This document shows, piece by piece, positions 1-4,717 of a stretch of DNA of 5,075 bases. Position numbers and translations under genes: made by a program. Under the pieces are notes generated by a model that was given only the letters and a program-made list of their open reading frames with translations, did no database searches and had not been told where the DNA came from. Within the stretch, counting starts at the first letter, position 1, and every line of letters begins with the position of its first letter. The stretch is from Moraxella caviae (GTDB lineage: Bacteria > Pseudomonadota > Gammaproteobacteria > Pseudomonadales > Moraxellaceae): assembly GCF_002014985.1 (NCBI RefSeq), contig NZ_MUXU01000012.1:1-5075 (forward strand). Direction: 5' to 3'.

Positions 1-78
1 GTTTTGAAAATAGCCCAAAATTTCAGCCCGCAAGCCGCCGCCATAAACCATCATCAAACCACCCAAAAATCAGCACAA

Positions 79-105
79 AAAAACGACAGCCAAGCCATCG
101 TTTTT
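79..105. terminator. Bidirectional rho-independent terminator
   Basis: An inverted repeat has outer arms AAAAACGA and TCGTTTTT. Read on the minus strand, the stem extends inward through two G-T wobbles and two G-C pairs to a 3-nt loop, about 12 pairs in all. The arms supply a T-run in either direction (T on the minus strand from 83 to 77, T on the plus strand from 101 to 105). It lies about 70 bp past the stop of the minus-strand gene at 172-603, so it probably ends that transcript and may also stop any plus-strand transcript entering from the left. Confidence 0.75.
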
Positions 106-118
106 GTTTTTGATATTT

Positions 119-152
119 ATGTTTTGAAATTCATGTTTTGAAATTCATGTTT
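119..152. repeat. 14-bp tandem repeat, about 2.4 copies
   Basis: The unit ATGTTTTGAAATTC occurs perfectly at 119-132 and 133-146, followed by a partial third copy ATGTTT at 147-152. A related GTTTTGAAA string is at 1-9. The repeat lies between the stop of the 172-603 gene and the terminator at 79-105, so it would be transcribed into the 3' untranslated region of that gene. No function is evident; replication slippage is the simplest origin. Confidence 0.85.
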
Positions 153-171
153 AACATTTGGACAAAACCCA

Positions 172-603
172 TCAGCTGTAATGCTCAGGCTCTTCATCAT
201 AAATATGCGCATGCCAAAAATTCATCTGCCGCTGCATGACGCTCGCCACCGCCGCGTGAATCATCTGCTGCCCAATGAACGCCACATCGCCACCAACCAT
301 TTCTTTCACCTTTGGCGAAAAACTGATGGTAACAAGCGGATCGTCTTGGCTTTTGGTGTCTCTTAGCACCATCACGCCATCTTCTTGCTCCACAAATTCC
401 AGCAAGGCTTCTTGAATGCCGAATTTTTGCTCCGCCTTATCCAAATCCGCACGCTCATCATCGCTTGGTGCGTCATCAGAATCGTCCGCATCTGCATGGC
501 TTTTGGCGTGATTGTCGTCCGCCTGCATTCTGCTGGCAAGCTCTTCTTGCACCAGCTCGCTTGCTTCAGCAATCAAGCGTTCAATCAGTTCGTCTTTGGT
601 CAT
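172..603 (-). CDS. Acidic conserved hypothetical protein, 143 aa
   Basis: I do not recognise a named family. It looks like a soluble cytoplasmic protein: there is no signal peptide and no hydrophobic stretch long enough for a membrane helix. Residues 1-27 form a charged, helix-prone segment. Residues 28-58 are a low-complexity linker very rich in Asp with scattered Ser, Ala and His. Residues 59-80 look helical (FGIQEALLEFVEQ), and residues 86-143 form the best-structured part, with a VTISFSPKVKEMVGGD strand-turn-helix, a helical IGQQMIHAAVASVMQRQM segment and an ending rich in His, Glu and Tyr. The ATG at 601-603 is preceded by AAAGGG (609-614) five bases upstream, which supports this start. 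It is transcribed alone: 169 bp separate it from the next gene upstream and a terminator follows at 79-105. From general memory it may be a lineage-restricted Moraxellaceae protein, but this was not checked. The ORF is very likely real because of the RBS, codon use and terminator. Confidence 0.7.
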   Translation of the reverse strand: MTKDELIERLIAEASELVQEELASRMQADDNHAKSHADADDSDDAPSDDERADLDKAEQKFGIQEALLEFVEQEDGVMVLRDTKSQDDPLVTISFSPKVKEMVGGDVAFIGQQMIHAAVASVMQRQMNFWHAHIYDEEPEHYS

Positions 604-734
604 GGTTGCCCTTTGTTATTTTTTGCAAATCGTAAAATTTGGCGACAAACCAAATCTCTCATTCTTTGATAAATGGCGATGATGTGCCGATTTTTCAAGG
701 GGATTTGCAAGGCTTTGGCTAAAAACAATTTCTC

Positions 735-754
735 AAGTTTACTTTCGTAAATTT
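735..754 (-). terminator. Weak AT-rich hairpin after the membrane-protein operon
   Basis: Arms AAGTTTAC (735-742) and GTAAATTT (747-754) pair with one wobble around a four-base loop that reads GAAA on the minus strand. It begins 18 bp past the stop of the last gene of the rpe cluster. A TTTTT run lies only about 10 bases further on, so it is a poor intrinsic terminator. It may be a 3'-end stabiliser or simply chance in AT-rich DNA. The 604-772 gap otherwise shows no gene and no convincing promoter. Confidence 0.3.
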
Positions 755-772
755 AATTAAAAAATCAATAAC

Positions 773-1105
773 TTATCGCCAATACCGCAGCTTGGCAAGT
801 AAAAACAGCAAACTGACAAACACGCCCAAATAATACGCCATGCGCACGTCAAATTCAGGGTCTCGCCACTTTAAGGGCATACTCACAAGCGCCGTAAACG
901 CAGGAATCAGCACCAAAGTCAGCACCCACGTCTCAAACACATGAAGCCAGCCCTGCCACGCATTGCCATCGCCCAGCCGATACGCACTCAGCCCTGTCGC
1001 CATCACCACGGCAAGCAGTAGCAGCACCGCCCCTTTTGGAATGCCATCAGGCACGCAGCGGTCGGGCAAAAGCGCACCAAAAAGCCTAGACAATGCACGC
1101 CACAT
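773..1105 (-). CDS. Small three-helix membrane protein, 110 aa (second of a coupled pair)
   Basis: Function unknown. The protein is predicted to sit in the inner membrane, with hydrophobic segments at about residues 23-42, 56-76 and 89-106 and basic residues near both termini (an RALSR start and a KLRYWR end). I chose the ATG at 1103-1105 rather than the more distant in-frame ATG at 1166-1168. The nearer start overlaps the upstream stop codon by one base (TGATG), the classic arrangement for translational coupling, and has GGGAG (1116-1120) ten bases upstream. The longer start would add 21 non-conserved-looking residues read through the preceding gene. It is the last gene of the cluster with rpe and the 109-aa membrane protein. 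The near-equal length and helix number of the two small proteins suggest partners or ancient duplicates, but their sequences show no obvious similarity by eye. Confidence 0.7.
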   Translation of the reverse strand: MWRALSRLFGALLPDRCVPDGIPKGAVLLLLAVVMATGLSAYRLGDGNAWQGWLHVFETWVLTLVLIPAFTALVSMPLKWRDPEFDVRMAYYLGVFVSLLFLLAKLRYWR

Positions 1106-1434
1106 CAGCTGTACACTCCCATGATGGAAAGCATGGCAACGGTCGCCAAAAGCCAGCCAAGCGTCCATGCGTTGCGTGGGTGAATGTGTGTGTTACCCAA
1201 GCGATTGAGCAGCAAACTGCCCAACCAAATCAAAAACGGAATGCCCAGCACCAGCGCAGGCACAACCACCATGGCATGACGTGCCACCGCCATAAAAGGC
1301 TCGCCAAACATCAGCCGAAAGCCATAGCCTGCAAGCGCCAACACCAAAGACGAGCAAAACAGCGCAACCGTAACGCCCATCGGCACGATGACGGTTTTTT
1401 TAGGGCGATTGGCTTGTTCAAAATTGCCGCTCAT
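1105..1434 (-). CDS. Small three-helix membrane protein, 109 aa (first of a coupled pair)
   Basis: Function unknown. A short polar N-terminus with a basic RPKK patch (residues 10-13) is followed by hydrophobic segments at about residues 14-36, 54-77 and 89-107. By the positive-inside rule this suggests a cytoplasmic N-terminus and three inner-membrane helices. The connecting loops carry small patches such as NRLGNTHIHPRN (77-88). Its ATG (1432-1434) begins one base after the rpe stop codon (1436-1438), with a possible GGCGGTG ribosome site at 1441-1447 inside the end of rpe, so it is almost certainly cotranscribed with rpe. Its own stop overlaps the start of the next membrane-protein gene by one base. 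No recognised transporter or enzyme motif is visible. Confidence 0.75.
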   Translation of the reverse strand: MSGNFEQANRPKKTVIVPMGVTVALFCSSLVLALAGYGFRLMFGEPFMAVARHAMVVVPALVLGIPFLIWLGSLLLNRLGNTHIHPRNAWTLGWLLATVAMLSIMGVYS

Positions 1435-1435
1435 T

Positions 1436-2149
1436 TTACACCGCCACGCTGTTCGCTAGGCTTAATTCTTGGCGCATTTCATCAATCACCGCACGGTAAT
1501 CCGCCTTGCCAAAAATCGCCGAACCCGCCACAAACATATCCACGCCTGCTTCGGCAATCTCACGGATATTGCTTGGATTTACGCCGCCATCAATCTCAAG
1601 GCGAATGTCTCGTCCGCTGGCATTGATGCGCTCACGCACCATGCGCGCCTTTTGTAGCGTGCTTGGAATGAATTTTTGTCCGCCAAAGCCGGGATTCACG
1701 CTCATTAAAAGAATTTGATCCAATTTATCAATCGTGTGATCCAAATAATGCAGCGGCGTGGCAGGATTAAACACCAAGCCACACTTCGCACCGCCATCTT
1801 TAATCATCTGCAGGCTTCTGTCAATGTGCTGGCTGGCTTCTGGATGAAAAGTGATGATGTCCGCCCCAGCCTTTAAAAACTCTTCAATCATGCCGTCCAC
1901 AGGCGACACCATCAAATGCACATCAATCGGTGCGCTAATGCCATAATCTTTAAGCGCCTTACACACCATCGCCCCAAAGGTCAGATTCGGCACATAGTGA
2001 TTGTCCATCACATCAAAATGCACCACATCCGCCCCAGCGTCCAGCACTTTTTGCACGTCATCGCCCAAGCGTGCAAAATCCGCCGACAAAATAGACGGCG
2101 CAATCAAAAATTGTTTTTCAGGTAAAATCATAATCGTATCCAATGGCAT
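1436..2149 (-). CDS. rpe: Ribulose-phosphate 3-epimerase
   Basis: This cytoplasmic TIM-barrel enzyme interconverts D-ribulose 5-phosphate and D-xylulose 5-phosphate in the non-oxidative pentose phosphate pathway. The 237-aa product carries the family signatures in order: [14 protein letters not shown] (16-29), [14 protein letters not shown] (42-55), PIDVHLM (74-80), TFHPEA (100-105), VFNPATP (126-132), [14 protein letters not shown] (147-160), LEIDGGV (184-190) and VAGSAIF (207-213). By family knowledge His44, Asp46, His78 and Asp187 are the metal ligands, with the two Asp residues acting as acid/base catalysts; all are present. The N-terminus is about ten residues longer than in E. coli Rpe. 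An in-frame ATG at 2129-2131 would give a more typical length, but the ATG at 2147-2149 has the better ribosome site, AGGCGG (2158-2163), eight bases upstream. That site is part of a hairpin. rpe heads a cluster with two small membrane proteins. Confidence 0.97.
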   Translation of the reverse strand: MPLDTIMILPEKQFLIAPSILSADFARLGDDVQKVLDAGADVVHFDVMDNHYVPNLTFGAMVCKALKDYGISAPIDVHLMVSPVDGMIEEFLKAGADIITFHPEASQHIDRSLQMIKDGGAKCGLVFNPATPLHYLDHTIDKLDQILLMSVNPGFGGQKFIPSTLQKARMVRERINASGRDIRLEIDGGVNPSNIREIAEAGVDMFVAGSAIFGKADYRAVIDEMRQELSLANSVAV

Positions 2150-2151
2150 TT

Positions 2152-2179
2152 GCCAAACCGCCTAATCAAGGCGTTTGGC
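2152..2179 (-). promoter_or_regulatory. Leader hairpin that pairs the rpe Shine-Dalgarno sequence
   Basis: On the rpe mRNA strand, GCCAAACGCCT (2179-2169) can pair with AGGCGGTTTGGC (2163-2152) around a 5-nt loop TGATT, giving 11 base pairs with one bulged G. The AGGCGG used as the rpe ribosome site is inside the downstream arm, so folding would hide it. No T-run follows on either strand, which argues against a terminator. The pairing is directly visible; regulation of rpe translation is inference. Confidence 0.6.
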
Positions 2180-2202
2180 GTATCGGTTGATGGTTTTGCG
2201 TT

Positions 2203-2232
2203 ATGATAGCAAATTTTTGGCAAAAGTAGCAA
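2203..2232 (-). promoter_or_regulatory. Candidate rpe promoter
   Basis: On the minus strand TTGCTA (2227-2232) and TATCAT (2203-2208) are separated by 18 bp, resembling sigma70 -35 and -10 boxes with four to five matches each. A start near 2196 would give a leader of about 46 nt that contains the whole 2152-2179 hairpin. The match is moderate, and the AT-rich surroundings make chance matches likely. Confidence 0.35.
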
Positions 2233-2272
2233 ATTTACTTATATCGCCAAGCAAAAATCAGCGGAACAAAAC

Positions 2273-2300
2273 TTGACAAAGTTGGTATCAATTATATAAT
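2273..2300 (+). promoter_or_regulatory. Consensus sigma70 promoter of the brnT/brnA-like locus
   Basis: TTGACA (2273-2278) and TATAAT (2295-2300) both match the consensus exactly, with a 16-bp spacer. Transcription would start near 2307, about 20 bp ahead of the toxin ATG. The -10 box lies in a perfect palindrome ATTATATAAT (2291-2300). A second, imperfect inverted repeat pairs TATAATGA (2295-2302) with TCATATA (2307-2313). Either could be the operator through which a BrnA-type antitoxin represses its own operon, as known for BrnTA. The promoter is clear; the operator is inference. Confidence 0.85.
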
Positions 2301-2327
2301 GAAAAATCATATACACAGGATTGCATC

Positions 2328-2626
2328 ATGCCTTCAATCTTTAAAAATGGCATCTATTTTATTGGAACGATACCAAATTTAAACTGGTTTATGATGGACG
2401 CAATATAGAATTTGATGAAGTTGTTTCAGTTTTTAATGACTGAAATCACATCACCAACATTGACAATCGTTTTGACTACGATGAGCTAAGAATGGTAACG
2501 CTTGGTATGTCAAACAAAGGCAGATTGCTTGTCGTTGTATGGTTTGAAACCAGCGATGACAGCATTGCCATCATTACCGCTTTTAAGCCCAGCGCAAAAC
2601 AAATCAAAGGATATACCCATGGATAA
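2328..2626 (+). pseudogene. brnT: Degenerate BrnT-like toxin gene
   Basis: BrnT toxins are small RelE-fold ribonucleases that inhibit translation and are neutralised by BrnA. Here the ATG (2328-2330) has an AGGA site seven bases upstream and starts MPSIFKNGIYF. The BrnT-like continuation WNDTKFKLVYDGRNIEF (from 2363) is in another frame, so one base appears to be lost around the TTTT run at 2357-2360. The restored frame then meets a TGA at 2441-2443, after VVSVFND. Beyond it the same frame runs open through RFDYDELRMVTLGM and GRLLVVVWFE to AFKPSAKQIKGY and a stop at 2624-2626. Adding the one lost base gives 99 codons plus stop, the normal BrnT size. As read, the longest product from the first ATG is about 26 residues of junk C-terminus, so the toxin should be inactive. 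The end overlaps the antitoxin gene by eight bases, as in an intact operon. Confidence 0.75.
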
Positions 2627-2852
2627 AGATTTTGCTTTGGAATATCAAGACTTTGAGTTTTCTCGCCAAGAACACATCACGCCAAAAACCGTGCGTACTT
2701 TTCAAGCCAATGCCGCAAAATCCAAATTCTCCGGCCTGCTTAGTGCAAACTTTTTTGATGATGATGTTATTACAGCACTAAACCAACACAACAACGAACA
2801 CGACAGACAGCGTGTCAATACGGTGTTGCGTGCATTATTCGCCACGGGCTAA
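2619..2852 (+). CDS. brnA: BrnA-like antitoxin, 77 aa
   Basis: This is probably the DNA-binding antitoxin of a BrnTA type II module: it would bind the toxin through its N-terminal half and the operator through a ribbon-helix-helix C-terminal half. The ATG at 2619-2621 has AAAGGA (2606-2611) seven bases upstream and overlaps the toxin reading frame by eight bases. An in-frame extension upstream to 2502 exists but only reads the toxin sequence in another frame. Residues 1-33 are polar and acidic with a helix (TPKTVRTFQANAAK). Residues 35-75 fit a ribbon-helix-helix: a strand around SGLLSANF, then DDDVITALNQH and the second helix DRQRVNTVLRAL, which resembles the BrnA C-terminal helix. The strand lacks the usual basic residues expected to contact DNA. 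The frame is intact, unlike its toxin partner. Assignment rests on gene order, size and the C-terminal motif. Confidence 0.7.
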   Translation: MDKDFALEYQDFEFSRQEHITPKTVRTFQANAAKSKFSGLLSANFFDDDVITALNQHNNEHDRQRVNTVLRALFATG

Positions 2853-2912
2853 CGTTCCAACTTTCATATTTCAACGTTATTTCAACCCCTAAAACAAACC
2901 ACCACCCACAAA

Positions 2913-2942
2913 AAAAACGGCTCACATCGGTAAGCCGTTTTT
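2913..2942. terminator. Bidirectional rho-independent terminator
   Basis: Perfect arms AAAAACGGCT (2913-2922) and AGCCGTTTTT (2933-2942) surround a 10-nt loop, with T-runs on both strands (seven A at 2911-2917; T at 2938-2942). It lies 60 bp after the antitoxin stop and 25 bp after the stop of the convergent FadL-family gene, so it should end both transcripts. Confidence 0.92.
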
Positions 2943-2967
2943 GTTTTGACTAAGTTTAGCTACATAC

Positions 2968-4455
2968 TTATTTTTTGTGGTAAGCAAGTTTTACACCAAT
3001 GGCATAGCCGTCATTGTCTTCAAACTTGCCTGATGTGTCGCTTGTGCCAACTTGAGTTGGGATTTGCACATCGGCATCGCCAAACATGAAGTATTTCGCG
3101 CCTGCAGAAATAGACCATTCTGGCGTGATGTCATATTTTGCACCCAAGCCTACGCTGTAGTAGCCTTCAATCGGCCCTAGCGTGGTTACAGGGTTGCCTG
3201 CGCCACTGTCCCAGCCCACAGAGCCTGACACCGCCAATTTGTCATTCAAGCGCTTGCCTAGACCCAGCTCAGCAGACCATTGGTCTTTGGCATAACGTGC
3301 GATTGGCAAGCCGTTAGGATAAGCGGCTGGATCTCTTCTTTTTACACCTTCTTTGTACAGCGGTGTATCAATGTGGAAATCCGCCCAAGGCACATAGCGT
3401 ACTTTTGCCGTCAGCAGTGTGGTTGGGTTAAGACCCGTTTGGAAATCCAAGTTCCAAGATTCTGGTAGTTTTACGCTAAAATCTTGCATGGCGTTCGTTG
3501 GCAATTTTCTTAGCGGAGCGGCTGGCAAAGTCTCAGCAATGCTGGTGTTATGCTCAATTTCAGAACGGTAAGTCAAAGCAGCTTTAAGACCGATTTCTGG
3601 CTTAGAATACGCCACGCCAGCAAGCCAGCCAATGTCGGTATCTGATGAAATCTTGGCGTCATAGCCAGCAGCGGTCTCATAAGCAATACCGCGCAAATGC
3701 ACTTCACCGTTTAGACGTTGAGCCACAGGGCCGCCATACACTTGGAAATTACGGTTTGCGCCAAATTTTGCACCGCCGATAAGGCTTAGGCTGTTGGTGC
3801 GGATTTCAACGTTGGTTACCTCGCCTTTTTGATGTTCAAGCCCATCAGCTACGGCAAGCAAAGGTTTTGCTTGTTCAATTCGTGCCTTTCCTGCGTTGGC
3901 TTGATCCAATTGTTCTTGAAGTGCATTCTGTCTATTTGTTAAGTCTGTTGTATCAATACCTAAAGATTCGGCGAGTTTAATGCCAGCCTCTAGTTGTTCA
4001 ATGCCTGTATTAATCGCTTTCAATCTTGCATCGGCAGTAGCAACGCTGGTAATGCCTTGAGCTGCAAGAGCTTGTCTGCCTTCCTCTCCGATTGCTGAAT
4101 ATAAAAGACCAGCAGAACCTGTAGATGCAAAATTATTGTCTTTGCCGTATTTTACTGCTGCACCCCATGGCTCGTCATACAGCACGCCCACGCTAAAGCG
4201 GTCGTTGATGTCAGTTTTTACGCCATAGCGGAAAAAGTCATAAGATTCCGCTACATCGCCTGTGTCGTTGCCATTACTGTCCTTGCCGGACACATCAGCA
4301 TCAATATAAGTATAAACCGCTTCAGCATAAGTGCCGTCTTGCAAAAACGCACTGATGTCCTGACCAGAGCGATCCAAACCTGCAGCGTTTGCGGCAGTCG
4401 CTGCGCCAACAGAAGCGATGGCAAGCGTAAGCAATTTGATTTTGGTAGCGTGCAT
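2968..4455 (-). CDS. FadL/OmpP1-family outer-membrane protein (OmpE-like), 495 aa
   Basis: This is a beta-barrel outer-membrane channel of the FadL family, which takes up long-chain fatty acids and other hydrophobic compounds. Residues 1-24 form a signal peptide (KIK, hydrophobic core, ANA cleavage site), leaving a mature start AGLDRSGQ that matches the FadL-type start. Repeated alternating amphipathic segments follow, such as FFRYGVKTDINDRFSVGVLYDEPWGAAVKY (within 74-103), LKAALTYRSEIEH (290-302), WNLDFQTGLNPTTLLTAKVRY (within 334-354) and WSISAGAKYFMFGDADV (447-463). Residues about 118-205 are a long, Gln/Glu/Ala/Leu-rich helical stretch with heptad spacing, unusual for a porin. The ATG at 4453-4455 has AGGAG (4462-4466) six bases upstream. 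The last residues are YHKK, not the usual terminal aromatic. The closest known relative I recall is OMP E of Moraxella catarrhalis, so fatty-acid uptake is likely but the substrate is not shown by the sequence. It is a single-gene unit. Confidence 0.9.
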   Translation of the reverse strand: MHATKIKLLTLAIASVGAATAANAAGLDRSGQDISAFLQDGTYAEAVYTYIDADVSGKDSNGNDTGDVAESYDFFRYGVKTDINDRFSVGVLYDEPWGAAVKYGKDNNFASTGSAGLLYSAIGEEGRQALAAQGITSVATADARLKAINTGIEQLEAGIKLAESLGIDTTDLTNRQNALQEQLDQANAGKARIEQAKPLLAVADGLEHQKGEVTNVEIRTNSLSLIGGAKFGANRNFQVYGGPVAQRLNGEVHLRGIAYETAAGYDAKISSDTDIGWLAGVAYSKPEIGLKAALTYRSEIEHNTSIAETLPAAPLRKLPTNAMQDFSVKLPESWNLDFQTGLNPTTLLTAKVRYVPWADFHIDTPLYKEGVKRRDPAAYPNGLPIARYAKDQWSAELGLGKRLNDKLAVSGSVGWDSGAGNPVTTLGPIEGYYSVGLGAKYDITPEWSISAGAKYFMFGDADVQIPTQVGTSDTSGKFEDNDGYAIGVKLAYHKK

Positions 4456-4469
4456 ACGATACTCCTAAA

Positions 4470-4500
4470 ATAATACATTAACTTCCTGAACGCTTGCCAA
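4470..4500 (-). promoter_or_regulatory. Candidate promoter of the FadL-family gene
   Basis: On the minus strand TTGGCA (4495-4500) is five of six for a -35 box. Possible -10 boxes are TATTAT at 4470-4475 (19-bp spacer) or TGTATT at 4472-4477 (17-bp spacer). Either would give a very short leader ahead of the AGGAG at 4462-4466: a start about 7 bp past the -10 box would nearly reach the ribosome site. The spacing is therefore awkward and a promoter further upstream remains possible. Confidence 0.3.
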
Positions 4501-4540
4501 ACCCAAAACATAAGTCAAGGCAAGTCGTGGCGGTGGCTAC

Positions 4541-4562
4541 AACCCTTTGTGAACCCTTTGTG
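4541..4562. repeat. Perfect 11-bp tandem repeat upstream of the FadL-family gene
   Basis: AACCCTTTGTG occurs twice back to back (4541-4551 and 4552-4562); on the gene strand this reads CACAAAGGGTT twice. It lies 86-107 bp upstream of the start codon of the FadL-family gene. The period is close to one helical turn, so a regulator could bind both copies on the same face of the DNA. Chance duplication by slippage is equally possible. The rest of 4456-4678 shows no gene. Confidence 0.85.
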
Positions 4563-4705
4563 CGCCTGCAGGATTTCGCCTTGCAAGCATAAAATCGTAA
4601 CAAAGTGTGTTGCTTGGCTTATCTTAAAACAAAAATTTGCGCAACACAAGAGAAAACTATCAACTTTTTTATAAATTTGGGGCTGTACTAGAATAACAAC
4701 CATGT

Positions 4706-4711
4706 TATACT
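4706..4711 (+). promoter_or_regulatory. Likely -10 box of the transposase promoter
   Basis: TATACT matches the sigma70 -10 consensus at five of six positions. The corresponding -35 position (4683-4688, CTGTAC) lies within the terminal repeat and matches poorly. A start seven bases downstream falls on the A of the transposase ATG at 4718, and there is no Shine-Dalgarno sequence, so a leaderless message is suggested. Confidence 0.45.
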
Positions 4712-4717
4712 AGTTTT

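Noticed and set aside
1..54. Possible start of a minus-strand gene (MMVYGGGLRAEILGYFQN) running off the left edge, with a GGTGG site at 59-63.
   Set aside because: Only 18 codons are visible, and the terminator at 79-105 leaves little room for a promoter. An open plus-strand frame also crosses the same bases, so neither can be supported.
119..152. Tandem repeat as a CRISPR fragment.
   Set aside because: The units are directly adjacent with no spacers and are too short.
1106..1168. Upstream in-frame ATG that would lengthen the second membrane protein by 21 residues.
   Set aside because: It would overlap the preceding gene by 63 bp, while the ATG at 1103-1105 has a good ribosome site and the usual stop/start overlap.
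1093..1626. 177-codon plus-strand open frame opposite the membrane-protein genes and rpe.
   Set aside because: Its product is a His/Arg/Gln-rich string with no family features, as expected from the antisense of hydrophobic genes and rpe.
2152..2179. Reading the rpe leader hairpin as a terminator.
   Set aside because: No T-run follows the stem on either strand, and it lies within the presumed leader of rpe.
2441..2443. TGA in the toxin gene as a selenocysteine or programmed readthrough codon.
   Set aside because: A separate frameshift upstream already breaks the frame, there is no visible selenocysteine element, and BrnT toxins are not known selenoproteins. Decay is simpler.
4515..4703. 62-codon minus-strand open frame across the IS boundary.
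   Set aside because: It spans the left end of the insertion sequence and has no ribosome site or recognisable product.
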